Positions 53,438-62,111 of a DNA stretch of 64,000 nucleotides are shown here, piece by piece. Every line of letters starts with the position of its first letter. The stretch's first letter is position 1. The notes beneath the pieces were generated by a model. That model had not been told where the DNA came from. It did not search any database and was given only the letters and a program-made list of their open reading frames with translations. The DNA is from Streptomyces thermolilacinus SPC6 (GTDB taxonomy: Bacteria; Actinomycetota; Actinomycetes; Streptomycetales; Streptomycetaceae): positions 186,001-250,000 of the forward strand of contig NZ_ASHX02000001.1 of assembly GCF_000478605.2 (NCBI RefSeq), in the 5' to 3' direction. A program made the translations under genes and the position numbers.

Positions 53438-56347
53438 TCAGGACGCGAACGACACCGAGAACTCGCACAGCGCCGCCCGGTTGGTGCGGCCGGTCTTCGT
53501 GCCCAGGCTGGCGATGTGCTTCTCCACCGTGCGGGGCGAGATGTAGAGCCGGTCGGCGATCTCCCTGTTGCCGAGCCGCTCCGGGAGCAGCTGGAACACC
53601 TCGTACTCGCGGACCGTGATCCCCAGCGCGCGCAGCTCCTCGGGGATGCGGCTGCTGCCGCTGCGGTGCTGGTGGACGGGGGCGCCGAGCCTGCGCAGGG
53701 CGGCGCGGCAGGCGTTGGTGACGGAGGGCACGGAGGTCTGGTGGAAGTGGTGCTCGGCGCGGCGCAGCCAGGCGACCGGCTCGCCCCAGCCGTGCGCGTG
53801 GGCGTCCTCGGACAGCAGCCGCAGCGCCAGGTGCAGCGCCGTCGGGTACGGCTCCGCGACCCGCAGCGCCTCGGTGGCGGCGGCACCGGCCTCGTCGGCG
53901 CGGCCCTCGCGGCCGAGCAGCACGGCGTCGGCGAACAGCACGAACTGGCGGTTCCACCGCATGCGTCCGGGCGCGGTCGCGGCGATCTCCTCCTGTTGGG
54001 CGCGCCCGGCGTCCCCGGCCAGCACGTCGAGGAGGACGCCGATGCCGTACCGGCCGCTCAGGTAGTACGTGCTGGGGTTGGCGTGCTCCAGGTCGGTCAC
54101 GTCCCGCAGGGCCCGTACGGCGCCGTCGCGGTCCTCCTCCATGAGGGCGCAGAACGCGCGGGCGAGCCCGAGCGTCAGGGGCTCCTCCTGCGACCCGGCG
54201 CCGTCCCACTCGGCGAACGCGGCCAGCGCCCGGTCCATGGCGGCCCGGTCTGCCTGGTGGGCGGCGAGCGTCGCCTGGGCCATCAGCACGTACCGGCTGG
54301 CGGGGGCGAGGCGGAGGCGCTGGACGACGGCGAGGCACTCGTCGCCCGCGCGGCGGGCCGTGTCGAAGTCGCCGCGCAGGACGGCGTCGAGGACGAGGAT
54401 GCCGTCGATCGTGTGGACGATGGTGGCCGAGCCGACCCGCAGCGCCTCGTCGCGGGCGGCGAGCAGCGGGGCCGTGCTGCCGTCGGTGAGCCAGTTGTTG
54501 CCGCCGATGCGGGTGAGGGCGTACATGCGCTGGAGGGGCAGGCGGTGCTGCTCGGCGGTGAGGAGGGCGGACTCCAGGAGGGCGGTCGACTCGTCGAAGT
54601 CCCGTTCGCGGGCGAGGGTGGCGAGGAGTTCCCACGCCTGGCAGACGGCGGAGGGCAGGGCGTGGCGCTCGGCGGCCTGGAGGGCGGCGCGGGCGAGTTT
54701 CTCGGCCTGCTGGGTGCAGTCGGGGCCGGGCGTGTCGAGGGCCAGGTAGGCAGCGGCGACATCCACGAGGGCACCGGCCCGCTCGTCGGGGCCGCGCCGC
54801 AGCAGGGCGCGGGCGTGGGCGATGGCACGGTTGCCGTCCTCCCAGCGGCCGGCGGTGTGGGCGACCTTGGCGAGGCGGGTGTGCAGGGCGGCGAGGCGGG
54901 AGACCGTCAGGTCGGTGCCGGCGAGCGCGTTGAGTTCGCGGGCGAGGCTGAACGCCCGGTCGAAGTCGCCGGTCTCGGCGAGCGCGGGCAGCAGGGTCTC
55001 CAGGACCTCGGCGCGGCGGGTGGCGTCGCCGCTGTCGGCGAGGAGCCGTTCGGCGCGGGAGAGCAGAGTGACGGCGGAGCTGATCGCCCCGGCGGCCAGG
55101 GCGCGGCGCCCGGCCTCCGCGTACAGCCGCCCGGCCTCGGTGACGTCGCCCTCCTCGGAGCGGAGCCCGGCGGCGAGCTGGCACCAGTCGCCCTCCAGTC
55201 CAGGGTGGAGGGCCTGCACGGCGGCGGCGGCGCGGCCCGCTAGTTCCGCGCGGCGGCCGGGGGTGAGCTGGGTGAACAGCGCCTCGACGGTGAGCGGGTG
55301 GCGGAACGCGTACCAGTCGGGTGCGGGTTCGTCGGGGACGACGAGGCGGGAGGCGACTCCGGCGTGGAGGTGGCTGAGGAGTTCCCGGTCGTCGACGCCG
55401 GTCACGTCCTGGAGGACGGTGAGGGGGAAGCGGCGGCCGATGACGGCGGCCGCGGAGAAGAGGTCGCGGCCCTGGGGGCCGAGCCGGTCGATCCGCTGGA
55501 GGAGGCCCTTGGCCATGGAGGTGGAGACGTCGCCGCGGAGGTCGCCCACGACCTTCCAGCCGTCGTCGCCGTTGACGAGCGACCCGCTGGTGATCATCGA
55601 CTGGAGGCGTTCCTCGACGAGGAGCGGGCTGCCCGCGCTGTCCTCCCACAACCGGTCGAGCGCGGCTTCGGGGACCCCTTCGGCGTCGGTGCCGAGCTGG
55701 GAGGCGGCGAGGGCGCACACCTCGGCGCGGGTGAGGGACGCCAGGTCGAGGGTGGTGCCGACGCGCCGCCAGCGGGCCGACTCGGCGAGGTCGAGGGCGT
55801 CGCAGGGCTCGGTGCGGATGGTGGCGAGCAGGACGACGGGCGCCTGGTCGAGGTTGTCCACCAGGTACTCGACCACGGCGAGCGTCTCGGGGTCGGCGTC
55901 GTGCAGGTCCTCCAGGAGGAGCAGGGTGCCGCGGTCCTTGCCGGTGGCGATGAGCAGCCGCAGCACCGCCTCGCCGAGGACGATCATGGAGCTGCCGGCC
56001 TGGACGTCGCCTCCCCAGTCGGGGATGAGGCGCCCGAGGACGGGCCGGTAGGGGCCGAGCGGCAGGTCGTCGAGGGGTTCGCCGCCGCGGAACAGCGACA
56101 TAAGGGCCTCGGTGAGCGGCCGGAACGGGACGGCGGGGCCGGTGGTGGTGGACCGGCCCCGCAGTACGCGCATCCCGTTGTCCACGGCCATGCCGACCGC
56201 TTCGGCGGCGAGCCGGGTCTTGCCGATGCCCGCTTCGCCGACCAGGAACACGCCCCGCCCGCGCTGGGCGCACGCGTCGGTCAGGGCACGGGCGAGTTCC
56301 CGTAAATGAGGGTCACGTCCGACGATGTGCGGAACATGTGAACGCAT
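53438..56347 (-). CDS. LuxR-family (LAL) transcriptional activator, 969 aa, TTA codon
   Basis: The N-terminal AAA/STAND ATPase has its P-loop GEAGIGKTR near residue 37 and Walker B LLLLEDLHDAD near residue 144. A long helical TPR-like middle follows, and a LuxR-type HTH lies near the C-terminus (LTVREYEVFQ-like start, then NREIADRLYISPRTVEKHIASL). LAL proteins switch on antibiotic and macrolide gene clusters. Leu15 is a TTA codon (56303-56305), so translation should require the bldA tRNA, which ties the cluster to development. It is the third gene of a minus-strand row with LanM and the small peptide gene, and it converges on the NRPS operon. It most likely activates one or both groups. Confidence 0.93.
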   Translation of the reverse strand: MRSHVPHIVGRDPHLRELARALTDACAQRGRGVFLVGEAGIGKTRLAAEAVGMAVDNGMRVLRGRSTTTGPAVPFRPLTEALMSLFRGGEPLDDLPLGPYRPVLGRLIPDWGGDVQAGSSMIVLGEAVLRLLIATGKDRGTLLLLEDLHDADPETLAVVEYLVDNLDQAPVVLLATIRTEPCDALDLAESARWRRVGTTLDLASLTRAEVCALAASQLGTDAEGVPEAALDRLWEDSAGSPLLVEERLQSMITSGSLVNGDDGWKVVGDLRGDVSTSMAKGLLQRIDRLGPQGRDLFSAAAVIGRRFPLTVLQDVTGVDDRELLSHLHAGVASRLVVPDEPAPDWYAFRHPLTVEALFTQLTPGRRAELAGRAAAAVQALHPGLEGDWCQLAAGLRSEEGDVTEAGRLYAEAGRRALAAGAISSAVTLLSRAERLLADSGDATRRAEVLETLLPALAETGDFDRAFSLARELNALAGTDLTVSRLAALHTRLAKVAHTAGRWEDGNRAIAHARALLRRGPDERAGALVDVAAAYLALDTPGPDCTQQAEKLARAALQAAERHALPSAVCQAWELLATLARERDFDESTALLESALLTAEQHRLPLQRMYALTRIGGNNWLTDGSTAPLLAARDEALRVGSATIVHTIDGILVLDAVLRGDFDTARRAGDECLAVVQRLRLAPASRYVLMAQATLAAHQADRAAMDRALAAFAEWDGAGSQEEPLTLGLARAFCALMEEDRDGAVRALRDVTDLEHANPSTYYLSGRYGIGVLLDVLAGDAGRAQQEEIAATAPGRMRWNRQFVLFADAVLLGREGRADEAGAAATEALRVAEPYPTALHLALRLLSEDAHAHGWGEPVAWLRRAEHHFHQTSVPSVTNACRAALRRLGAPVHQHRSGSSRIPEELRALGITVREYEVFQLLPERLGNREIADRLYISPRTVEKHIASLGTKTGRTNRAALCEFSVSFAS

Positions 56348-56443
56348 GAGCGCATGCTAGTGCTCGGCGCCACGAACCGGTCAACGGTTGCGGAAGTCCC
56401 CCGCCCCCGCCTGCCCGTCGGGGCGGCGGGGGCGGCACCCGTC

Positions 56444-56671
56444 TCAGCCGTGCACGTTCGGCAGGGAGACGCTGGTGTCGAACGAGCTGAGCGTGATGAC
56501 GATGCCGCTGGTGAGGACCAGGCCGGACAGGGCGCGGGCGCGGGCGCAGGCGCGGTTGCGGCCGGAGAGGGCGATCCCGCCGGCCGGGTCGGCGGTGCGG
56601 GCGGTGGCGGCGGCCCCGGAGTTCTCCTCGGCGGCGGCGGCGGACGCGGCGGTGGCGGGGGTGTTCTGCAT
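56444..56671 (-). CDS. Candidate LanM substrate (lanthipeptide-type precursor), 75 aa
   Basis: The gene lies 72 bases after lanM on the same strand with AAGGGA upstream of the ATG. Residues 1-32 form an Ala/Thr-rich leader ending ADPAGG, which could be a double-Gly cleavage site. The rest has a basic linker (SGRNRACARARA) and a hydrophobic, hydroxyl-rich C-terminus (LVLTSGIVITLSSFDTSVSL, then PNVHG). The last 26 residues hold eight Ser/Thr and no Cys; the only Cys is Cys42. A normal lanthipeptide needs Cys in the core, so the product would be dehydrated but mostly linear. It matches no precursor family I know. It could instead be an unrelated small protein; position beside lanM is the main argument. 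Confidence 0.55.
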   Translation of the reverse strand: MQNTPATAASAAAAEENSGAAATARTADPAGGIALSGRNRACARARALSGLVLTSGIVITLSSFDTSVSLPNVHG

Positions 56672-56743
56672 GGCAGTGGTCCCTTTCTGCTGACGGGAGG
56701 AGGGTGAGGAGGGCGGTGCGGTGTGCCGGGCGGCCGGTGGTGG

Positions 56744-59700
56744 TCAGCCGCGCGGGTGGGTGTCGAGGAGGAGGACGGAGGGGACCTCGTCGAGGTGGGC
56801 CAGCCTGAGCAGTTGGTGGCCGATGCCGGAGAGGCCGGTGAGGAGGCCGGGGGACGGTACGTGGCCGGGGGTGCCGCAGCGGTGGCCGTACTGTTCGAGT
56901 CCGCCGAGCACCTCGCCGGTGCGGCGCGTCAGCGCGTCCCGCGCCCGGTCGTGGCCGCGCTCGGCGAGCGCGGCGAGCAGCTCCAGGGAGCCGGGGCTCC
57001 CGTGACGAAGGCTCAGGTCGGCCGCGGGAGCGGCGCCGTCCAGGCGCCGCACCCACCGGTCGGCGTGGCCCGCGGTGTCGGCGGGCGGCAGCGCGTCCAG
57101 GGCGGCGAGGGCGGTGCCGGTCAGGCCCGCGTACCAGCCGAGGTCTCCGCCCGCCCGGTGCGGGGCGCCCACGAGAGCGGAGCGCAGCAGGGTCGTACCG
57201 AGGGAGGCGTACGACTCCGGGGCGGGCCCCGCGGAGCCGGCCGGGCCCGTGGGCGTGACGGCCGCGAACCGTAGCAGCGCCCACCCCGTCCCGGCGTCGC
57301 CATGGGCGAATCCCGGGTCGCCGGACGGCTTCGCCACCGCACCGGCCAGCCGACCGGCCAGCCGGTGGGCCAGGGCGGCGGCGCCGGGCGCCGCGCCGGT
57401 GCGGTGCGCGGCGAGGGTGGCGGCGAGCGCCCCGGCGAGACCGTCCGCGAGACCGGCGGGCACGTCGTCGGAGCCGTCGGGCTGCCCGGCCGCGTCGCCC
57501 GCCGGGTCGTCACCGCACGCGGCGCGTTCCAGGGCGTCGAGCGCGGTGGGAAGGTGGGCGAGCAGCCCGTCGTCCAGCAGCGGGGCCAGCCGGGCGACGG
57601 CGTAGACGATGCCGCCGATGCCGTGCAGGGCGCCCGGACCTGCGGCGGCGCCGAGCGAGGGGTCACCGGCCAGCGCGGCCAGCAGTCCGGGCAGGGGCCG
57701 TACGGCCTGCCGGGCGAGGTCCGTGTAGCGGCGGGCCCCGGCGAGGGCGCCGAGCTGGGCGAGGAACAGCGCGACCCCGCAGTAGCCCTGCGCCAGGCCC
57801 GCGCCCATCGGCAGGACGGCCCAGTGCCCCCGGGTGACCTCTTCCAGGCCCAGCCAGTTGACGCGTCCTCCGCCGTGCGCGGCGCGGGCGGCGATCTCGT
57901 CGGCGATGCCGCAGGCGGCGCTCAGCAGCCGGGACGCGTCGGGCGCGGCGGGCGCGGCGGGCCGCACGGTCAGCTCCGAACGGGGGCTCCCGCTCCCGGA
58001 GTTGGCGTGGGCGACGGCGAGTGTCGCGTTGACGATCCACTCCTGGTCGTAGCGGTCCACCTCGCCCATCGCCGCGATCTTGTGGCGTGCGGCGTCAAGG
58101 GCGGGGCGGGCGATGACCCCGTCGAGCCGGGTGCCGTGCGCGGTCCACACGGCCGCCCGGGCGGGGCGGTGGGCGAAGAACGGCACGTCACCGGCCCACA
58201 GGTCGGCGATCTCGTGCTCCACGAGACGCTGCCTGGCGGGGTCGTGCGCGGACTCGCTCCACAGCAGGGAGAACACCGACTCCCGCGCCAGGGCGTCGCC
58301 GAGGACACCGGGGTGGGTGGACTCCTCCAGGAGGGTGGCGTAGAGGCGGGTGGAGCGGGCGATGAGCCGTCCCCTGCCGTCGGCCCACCGGTCGAGGAGG
58401 CCGCAGAGGAGCTCGTCACGGTGGGCGGTGATCGTGCCGTAGGCGTCCCGGAAGCCTTCCAGCAGCGCGGCGCGGTGGTCGGCGTGCCGGACGGGGCGGG
58501 CGTCGGGGAGGGGCCGGTTCTGCGCGGCGGCGCTGCGGACCGGGCCGCGCACCATGCGCATCGCGTCCGTACCGGAGTCCTCCCAGCGCATGCCGTCGCT
58601 CGGGTACGCCTCGCCGTCGGCGCCGCCGAGCCCGGAGATGTCGAGGGCGCCGTTGTCGCCGATGAGCAGGCTGGGCAGCAGGCATGTGCGGTGGACGGAG
58701 ACCCGCAGGGCCTCGGCGGCCGGGTCGGGCCCGGCGGTCGTCGGCTGCGGCAGGTCGGCGTGGAGCAGCGTCTCGGCGTCCACGAGGAGCGGCTGGTCGC
58801 CCTGGGCGATGACGTTCTCGTAGTGCATGTCCACGCCGTCGAGCGCGTACAGCAGGGCGAGCAGGGCGCCCTGGCGGCGGTAGAACCGGTCGAGCTCGAC
58901 GGGGCCGCGGCACCAGCGGTGCGCGATGAACTCCATCCAGCCGTGGCCTGCGCGGCGGACGGTACGCGGGGTGCGCAGCCCGAGGCCGGGCGCCTTCCCG
59001 TTGAGCCAGCCCACGGCCCGGTCGAGCAGCGCGTGCTGGTCGAGGGGGCGGGGCTTGTAGACGACGGTGGGGCCCCCGGCGAAGCGGAGGATCGCGACGG
59101 ACCGGCCGCCCTGGTGGGCGTCGCCGCGGTCGAGGTCCACGCGGACGAGCGGGCCGGGATCGTCGCCGTCGCACAGTTCGGCGACGATGGCGGGGCGGTC
59201 GTCGGCGTAGCGCGCCAGCAGTTCGGCCGTGGCGGCGGCGGTGTTGAGGCAGGTCTCGCCGAGCATGCGGGCGAGGACCGGGTAGCGGACGAGCAGCGCG
59301 GCGAGCGCGCCGGGCTCGCGAAGGCCCTCGACGAAGGCGGTGAACCGCTCCCGGGGGGTGGCGCCCGTGAGGCGGCCGGCGGTGCGGGCCTGGTGCAGCT
59401 CGGTGACGAGGGTGCGCGCCGCCTGGCGGGTCAGCCGGTCGCCCAGCAGCGCGGTGAAGGCGGTCCGTACGGCGGCCGTGTCGGCGTCGTCGGTACGGTA
59501 CCCGAGCCGTGCGGCGGGGGCGGTGCGCGGCAGTGCGGCGACCGCCGTCCAGGCGGCGGTGACGAACGGCCGGACGACCGGCAGGAACACGGCGGGCCCC
59601 TCGGTCGCGCACTCATCCCGTACCGGCTCGTGGGCGGCTCCGGTGAGGGCGTCCTCCACGAAGCGGGCCCATTCCGGCCGGGCGGTCCGGGCGGCGAGGC

Positions 59701-59944
59701 GCCCGGCCGGTTCGGCGGCGAGCCCCAGTGCGACGTCCTCGCCGACGCCGAGCGCGGCCAGGCGGCCCGCGAAGCCCGCGGCGTCCCCGACGGACCACGG
59801 CACCGGGGTGTCGGCGCCGGGCGCGGCGACCGGCGCGGGGGCGTCCGGCGCGGCCAGCCGTTCCCGCAGGGTCAGGCCGGGGGCCCACCAGGCGGGAGGC
59901 AGCGGGCCGAGATGGGCTTCTCGGGCGAGGGCGGTGTCAGTCAC
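56744..59944 (-). CDS. Class II lanthipeptide synthetase LanM with a cyclase lacking zinc-binding Cys, 1066 aa
   Basis: The dehydratase half keeps the kinase-like residues known from CylM: Asp275-His277 in GDAHQGG, Lys297 in VYKPR, DMHYEN (Asp372, His374, Asn377), VDAET (Asp389, Glu391) and RSTRLY (Arg530, Thr532). It should phosphorylate and dehydrate Ser/Thr in a leader-bearing peptide. The LanC-like half ends GLLTGLSGIGHQLLRL and PSVLLL as usual. The first zinc ligand motif, normally WCxG, reads WYAG (Tyr938), and the second, normally CHG, reads RHG (Arg980-His981). Thioether ring formation by zinc is therefore unlikely. The GTG start at 59944 has GGGAG about ten bases upstream; the frame extends further in repeat sequence. 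A G-rich repeat region precedes it. Confidence 0.92.
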   Translation of the reverse strand: MTDTALAREAHLGPLPPAWWAPGLTLRERLAAPDAPAPVAAPGADTPVPWSVGDAAGFAGRLAALGVGEDVALGLAAEPAGRLAARTARPEWARFVEDALTGAAHEPVRDECATEGPAVFLPVVRPFVTAAWTAVAALPRTAPAARLGYRTDDADTAAVRTAFTALLGDRLTRQAARTLVTELHQARTAGRLTGATPRERFTAFVEGLREPGALAALLVRYPVLARMLGETCLNTAAATAELLARYADDRPAIVAELCDGDDPGPLVRVDLDRGDAHQGGRSVAILRFAGGPTVVYKPRPLDQHALLDRAVGWLNGKAPGLGLRTPRTVRRAGHGWMEFIAHRWCRGPVELDRFYRRQGALLALLYALDGVDMHYENVIAQGDQPLLVDAETLLHADLPQPTTAGPDPAAEALRVSVHRTCLLPSLLIGDNGALDISGLGGADGEAYPSDGMRWEDSGTDAMRMVRGPVRSAAAQNRPLPDARPVRHADHRAALLEGFRDAYGTITAHRDELLCGLLDRWADGRGRLIARSTRLYATLLEESTHPGVLGDALARESVFSLLWSESAHDPARQRLVEHEIADLWAGDVPFFAHRPARAAVWTAHGTRLDGVIARPALDAARHKIAAMGEVDRYDQEWIVNATLAVAHANSGSGSPRSELTVRPAAPAAPDASRLLSAACGIADEIAARAAHGGGRVNWLGLEEVTRGHWAVLPMGAGLAQGYCGVALFLAQLGALAGARRYTDLARQAVRPLPGLLAALAGDPSLGAAAGPGALHGIGGIVYAVARLAPLLDDGLLAHLPTALDALERAACGDDPAGDAAGQPDGSDDVPAGLADGLAGALAATLAAHRTGAAPGAAALAHRLAGRLAGAVAKPSGDPGFAHGDAGTGWALLRFAAVTPTGPAGSAGPAPESYASLGTTLLRSALVGAPHRAGGDLGWYAGLTGTALAALDALPPADTAGHADRWVRRLDGAAPAADLSLRHGSPGSLELLAALAERGHDRARDALTRRTGEVLGGLEQYGHRCGTPGHVPSPGLLTGLSGIGHQLLRLAHLDEVPSVLLLDTHPRG

Positions 59945-60645
59945 GGCAACGAAACTCCCAGAGCCCGGCGCCGGGCACATGGGGGCCGCTCCCCCATATT
60001 CTCCACGGCCGCCCCCAGAGGGCGTGCGGGCATGGGGGTTGACGGGGGCGGATGGGGGCCGACCGGGGCCGGGGGGTGTACGGGGGCGAGGCCCGTCGGG
60101 TCCGTACAGGGGCGGGGGTGTACGGGGGCGGGGGTGTACGGGGGCGGGGCGCGTCGGGCCGTACGGGACCGGGCTGCTCCAAGTCCCTGCGGGAGCAGGC
60201 CCACCCAGCCGTGCGGGACCAGGCCCACCGGCAGGGTGCGGGACCAGGTGGCCGACGGCCCGTGCGCGTACGGGCTCCCCGGGCGCCCGCGCACCCGCCC
60301 CCGTCCGCGGGGCCCATACGGCTGCCGCCCACGCACCCGTACGGGTCCGGCCCCCACCCCCGGGTACGGCGACCGGCCCCCGCGCCGGGCGTGCCCCCGG
60401 CCGCCAGGCCCGTACGTGACCCGCGGCACCCACGCCCCCTGCGGCCCCGCGCCACCCGCCGCCCACCGACGCCGCCCGCCCGCACGCACGCACGCGCCCC
60501 GCACCCCTACCGCCTCCGCATCCCATCCCCCACCCCCGCCTCCCCGGTTGGCGCAAATGTGGGGGCGGGGGCCCGATGTACGGGGCGGGCCGGGGCCCGA
60601 CGCTGGGTGCAGTGCCGCAACCACGTCGCATGTTTGGAGGACTCG
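59945..60645. other. Repeat-rich, G-rich divergent region between lanM and luxR genes
   Basis: This 701-base gap separates lanM (minus) from the first small LuxR gene (plus). Bases about 60030-60160 carry many runs of four to six G on the plus strand, with GGTGTACGGGGGCG repeated near 60075, 60117 and 60134, a pattern able to form G-quadruplexes. Near 59977-59996 an ATGGGGG/CCCCCAT inverted repeat lies about 35-50 bases before the lanM start. Bases 60160-60560 are strongly C-rich on the plus strand. Long open frames here are only read-through of biased sequence, and I see no gene. Confidence 0.65.
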
Positions 60646-61272
60646 GTGGGAGAACCCGTGCTCGTCAGCGTCGTCGCCCTGGACCCGGTGCTGGAGGCCG
60701 GTATCCGGAGCACCCTGTCGGCGTGTCCGGAGATCGCCCTCACCACCGCGGCGGGCGAGCCGCGGGTCGTCGTGATGACCGTCGATCAGGTGTCCCCCTC
60801 CGAGCTGGACGCCCTCCGCTCGGTCCGGGAGGCCCCGTCCCAGCCGGAGGTGGTGCTCGTCGCCAGCCGCCTGGCACCCGGGGACGCCCTGCACGCCCTG
60901 GCGGCCGGGGCGCGGGGCCTGCTGCGCCGCTGCGAGGCGGACGCGGCGCGGCTCACACGGGCCGCTCTGGCGGCCGCGCGCGGCGACTGCACCCTGCCGC
61001 CCGACCTTCTGGACCGGCTCCTCAAGCACGCCGAGGCCGGCGGCGCGGGCACCGGTGGCTCGTCCCCGTCCTGGGCGGGGGCGAGCCTGGACGACCGGGA
61101 GCGGTCGGTGCTGCGCCTGGTCGCGGACGGCCACGAGACCAACGAGATAGCGCGGCGCCTGTGCTACTCGCCGCGTACCGTCACGTCCGTCGTGCACGAC
61201 ATCACGCGCCGGTTCCGGCTGCGCAACCGGGCGCACGCCGTCGCCTACGCGCTGCGGACGGGTCTGCTGTGA
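60646..61272 (+). CDS. LuxR-family DNA-binding regulator, degenerate receiver, 208 aa
   Basis: The C-terminal 65 residues are a LuxR/FixJ HTH (LDDRERSVLRLVADGHETNEIARRLCYSPRTV, then HAVAYALRTGLL). The N-terminal half has the strand-helix alternation of a receiver domain (VLVSVVALDPVLEAGI, VVLVASRLAPGDALHALAAGARGLLRR), but the acidic pocket and a clear phospho-Asp are not visible, so phosphorylation is doubtful. GGAGG lies six bases before the GTG start. It overlaps the next regulator by four bases (GTGA), so the two are made together and may form a heterodimer. It is divergent from lanM and a candidate regulator of it. Confidence 0.87.
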   Translation: MGEPVLVSVVALDPVLEAGIRSTLSACPEIALTTAAGEPRVVVMTVDQVSPSELDALRSVREAPSQPEVVLVASRLAPGDALHALAAGARGLLRRCEADAARLTRAALAAARGDCTLPPDLLDRLLKHAEAGGAGTGGSSPSWAGASLDDRERSVLRLVADGHETNEIARRLCYSPRTVTSVVHDITRRFRLRNRAHAVAYALRTGLL

Positions 61273-61952
61273 CGCCGGCCCCGGCGGCGGTGGCCGCTCC
61301 CTCCGAAGGCGCCCCGACGACGGCGACAGCGACGGGCGTGCGGGTCCGCGTGGTGACGGCCGGGGGCGGGCCCGCGGTGGCGGGGTCCCCGGCGGCAGCC
61401 CGGGTCGCGTCGCTGCTTCGGCGGGCGGGCATCGAGCCGCTCACCGGCCCCGGCGGCGGCACCTCGCCGGTCACCGGTAAGGGCGCGGACACCATGGTCA
61501 CCGTGGCGGTCACCGCGACCGTCGAGGAGGCCGTGGCCCTCTGCTCCGGCCCCGGCGACCGGCTCCTCGCGGTCTGCGACACCGTGTCGCCGTCCGGCCT
61601 GCGGGACGCGCTGCGGTCCGGCGTCCGGGCGGTCCTCCGCTCACCGGACCTGACCCCGGCGCAGCTGGCGGCGGCCGTGTACGGGGCCTGGCACGGCGAC
61701 AGCCGCGTCCCGTACTCCGCGCTCGTGCAGCTGCTGGGCGGGACGCGGGCGGCGGACCCGCCGCGCCTGACGCCGCGCCAGCACTCGGTGCTGGCGCTGA
61801 TGGCGGAGGGGCACGGGAACGCGGTGATAGCCCGGACTCTGTCGTGTTCGCCGCACACCGTGAAGAACACCGTGTACGAGCTGATGGGACGTCTCCAGGC
61901 CCGCACCCGGGCCCAGGCGGTGGCGTACGCCGTTCGGGGGAATCTCATCTAG
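61269..61952 (+). CDS. LuxR-family DNA-binding regulator, degenerate receiver, 227 aa
   Basis: The layout is like the preceding gene. An Ala/Thr/Pro-rich first 25 residues and a receiver-like part (VRVRVVTAGGG, LLAVCDTVSPSGLRDALRSGVRAVLR) without a clear phospho-Asp are followed by a LuxR HTH (LTPRQHSVLALMAEGHGNAVIARTLSCSPHTVKNTVYELMGRL, about 165-207). The GTG start overlaps the previous stop. The T-rich stretch just after the stop (TTTTTTT at 61953-61962) may help end transcription. The pair resembles duplicated pathway-specific regulators. Confidence 0.87.
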   Translation: MTPAPAAVAAPSEGAPTTATATGVRVRVVTAGGGPAVAGSPAAARVASLLRRAGIEPLTGPGGGTSPVTGKGADTMVTVAVTATVEEAVALCSGPGDRLLAVCDTVSPSGLRDALRSGVRAVLRSPDLTPAQLAAAVYGAWHGDSRVPYSALVQLLGGTRAADPPRLTPRQHSVLALMAEGHGNAVIARTLSCSPHTVKNTVYELMGRLQARTRAQAVAYAVRGNLI

Positions 61953-62111
61953 TTTTTTTCGCCAGATCAGGTCGTTTTCCAGTCGGAACCCTCCGTTCGC
62001 CGCGCCGCCAGTGGCGAGCCGCGCCCGAGCCGACATTACTCTCCATTGACCCGGCTTTTAATTCGCCTTGGTGAAGTCGGGCTCCGCGGCGTGGGGAGGG
62101 AGGGACGACAC

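Noticed and set aside
60052..60645. Open frame continuing upstream of the first small LuxR gene, and the matching long upstream extension of lanM
   Set aside because: The encoded stretches are Gly/Pro/Arg low-complexity from G- and C-rich repeats; the GTG starts at 60646 and 59944 have proper ribosome-binding sites.
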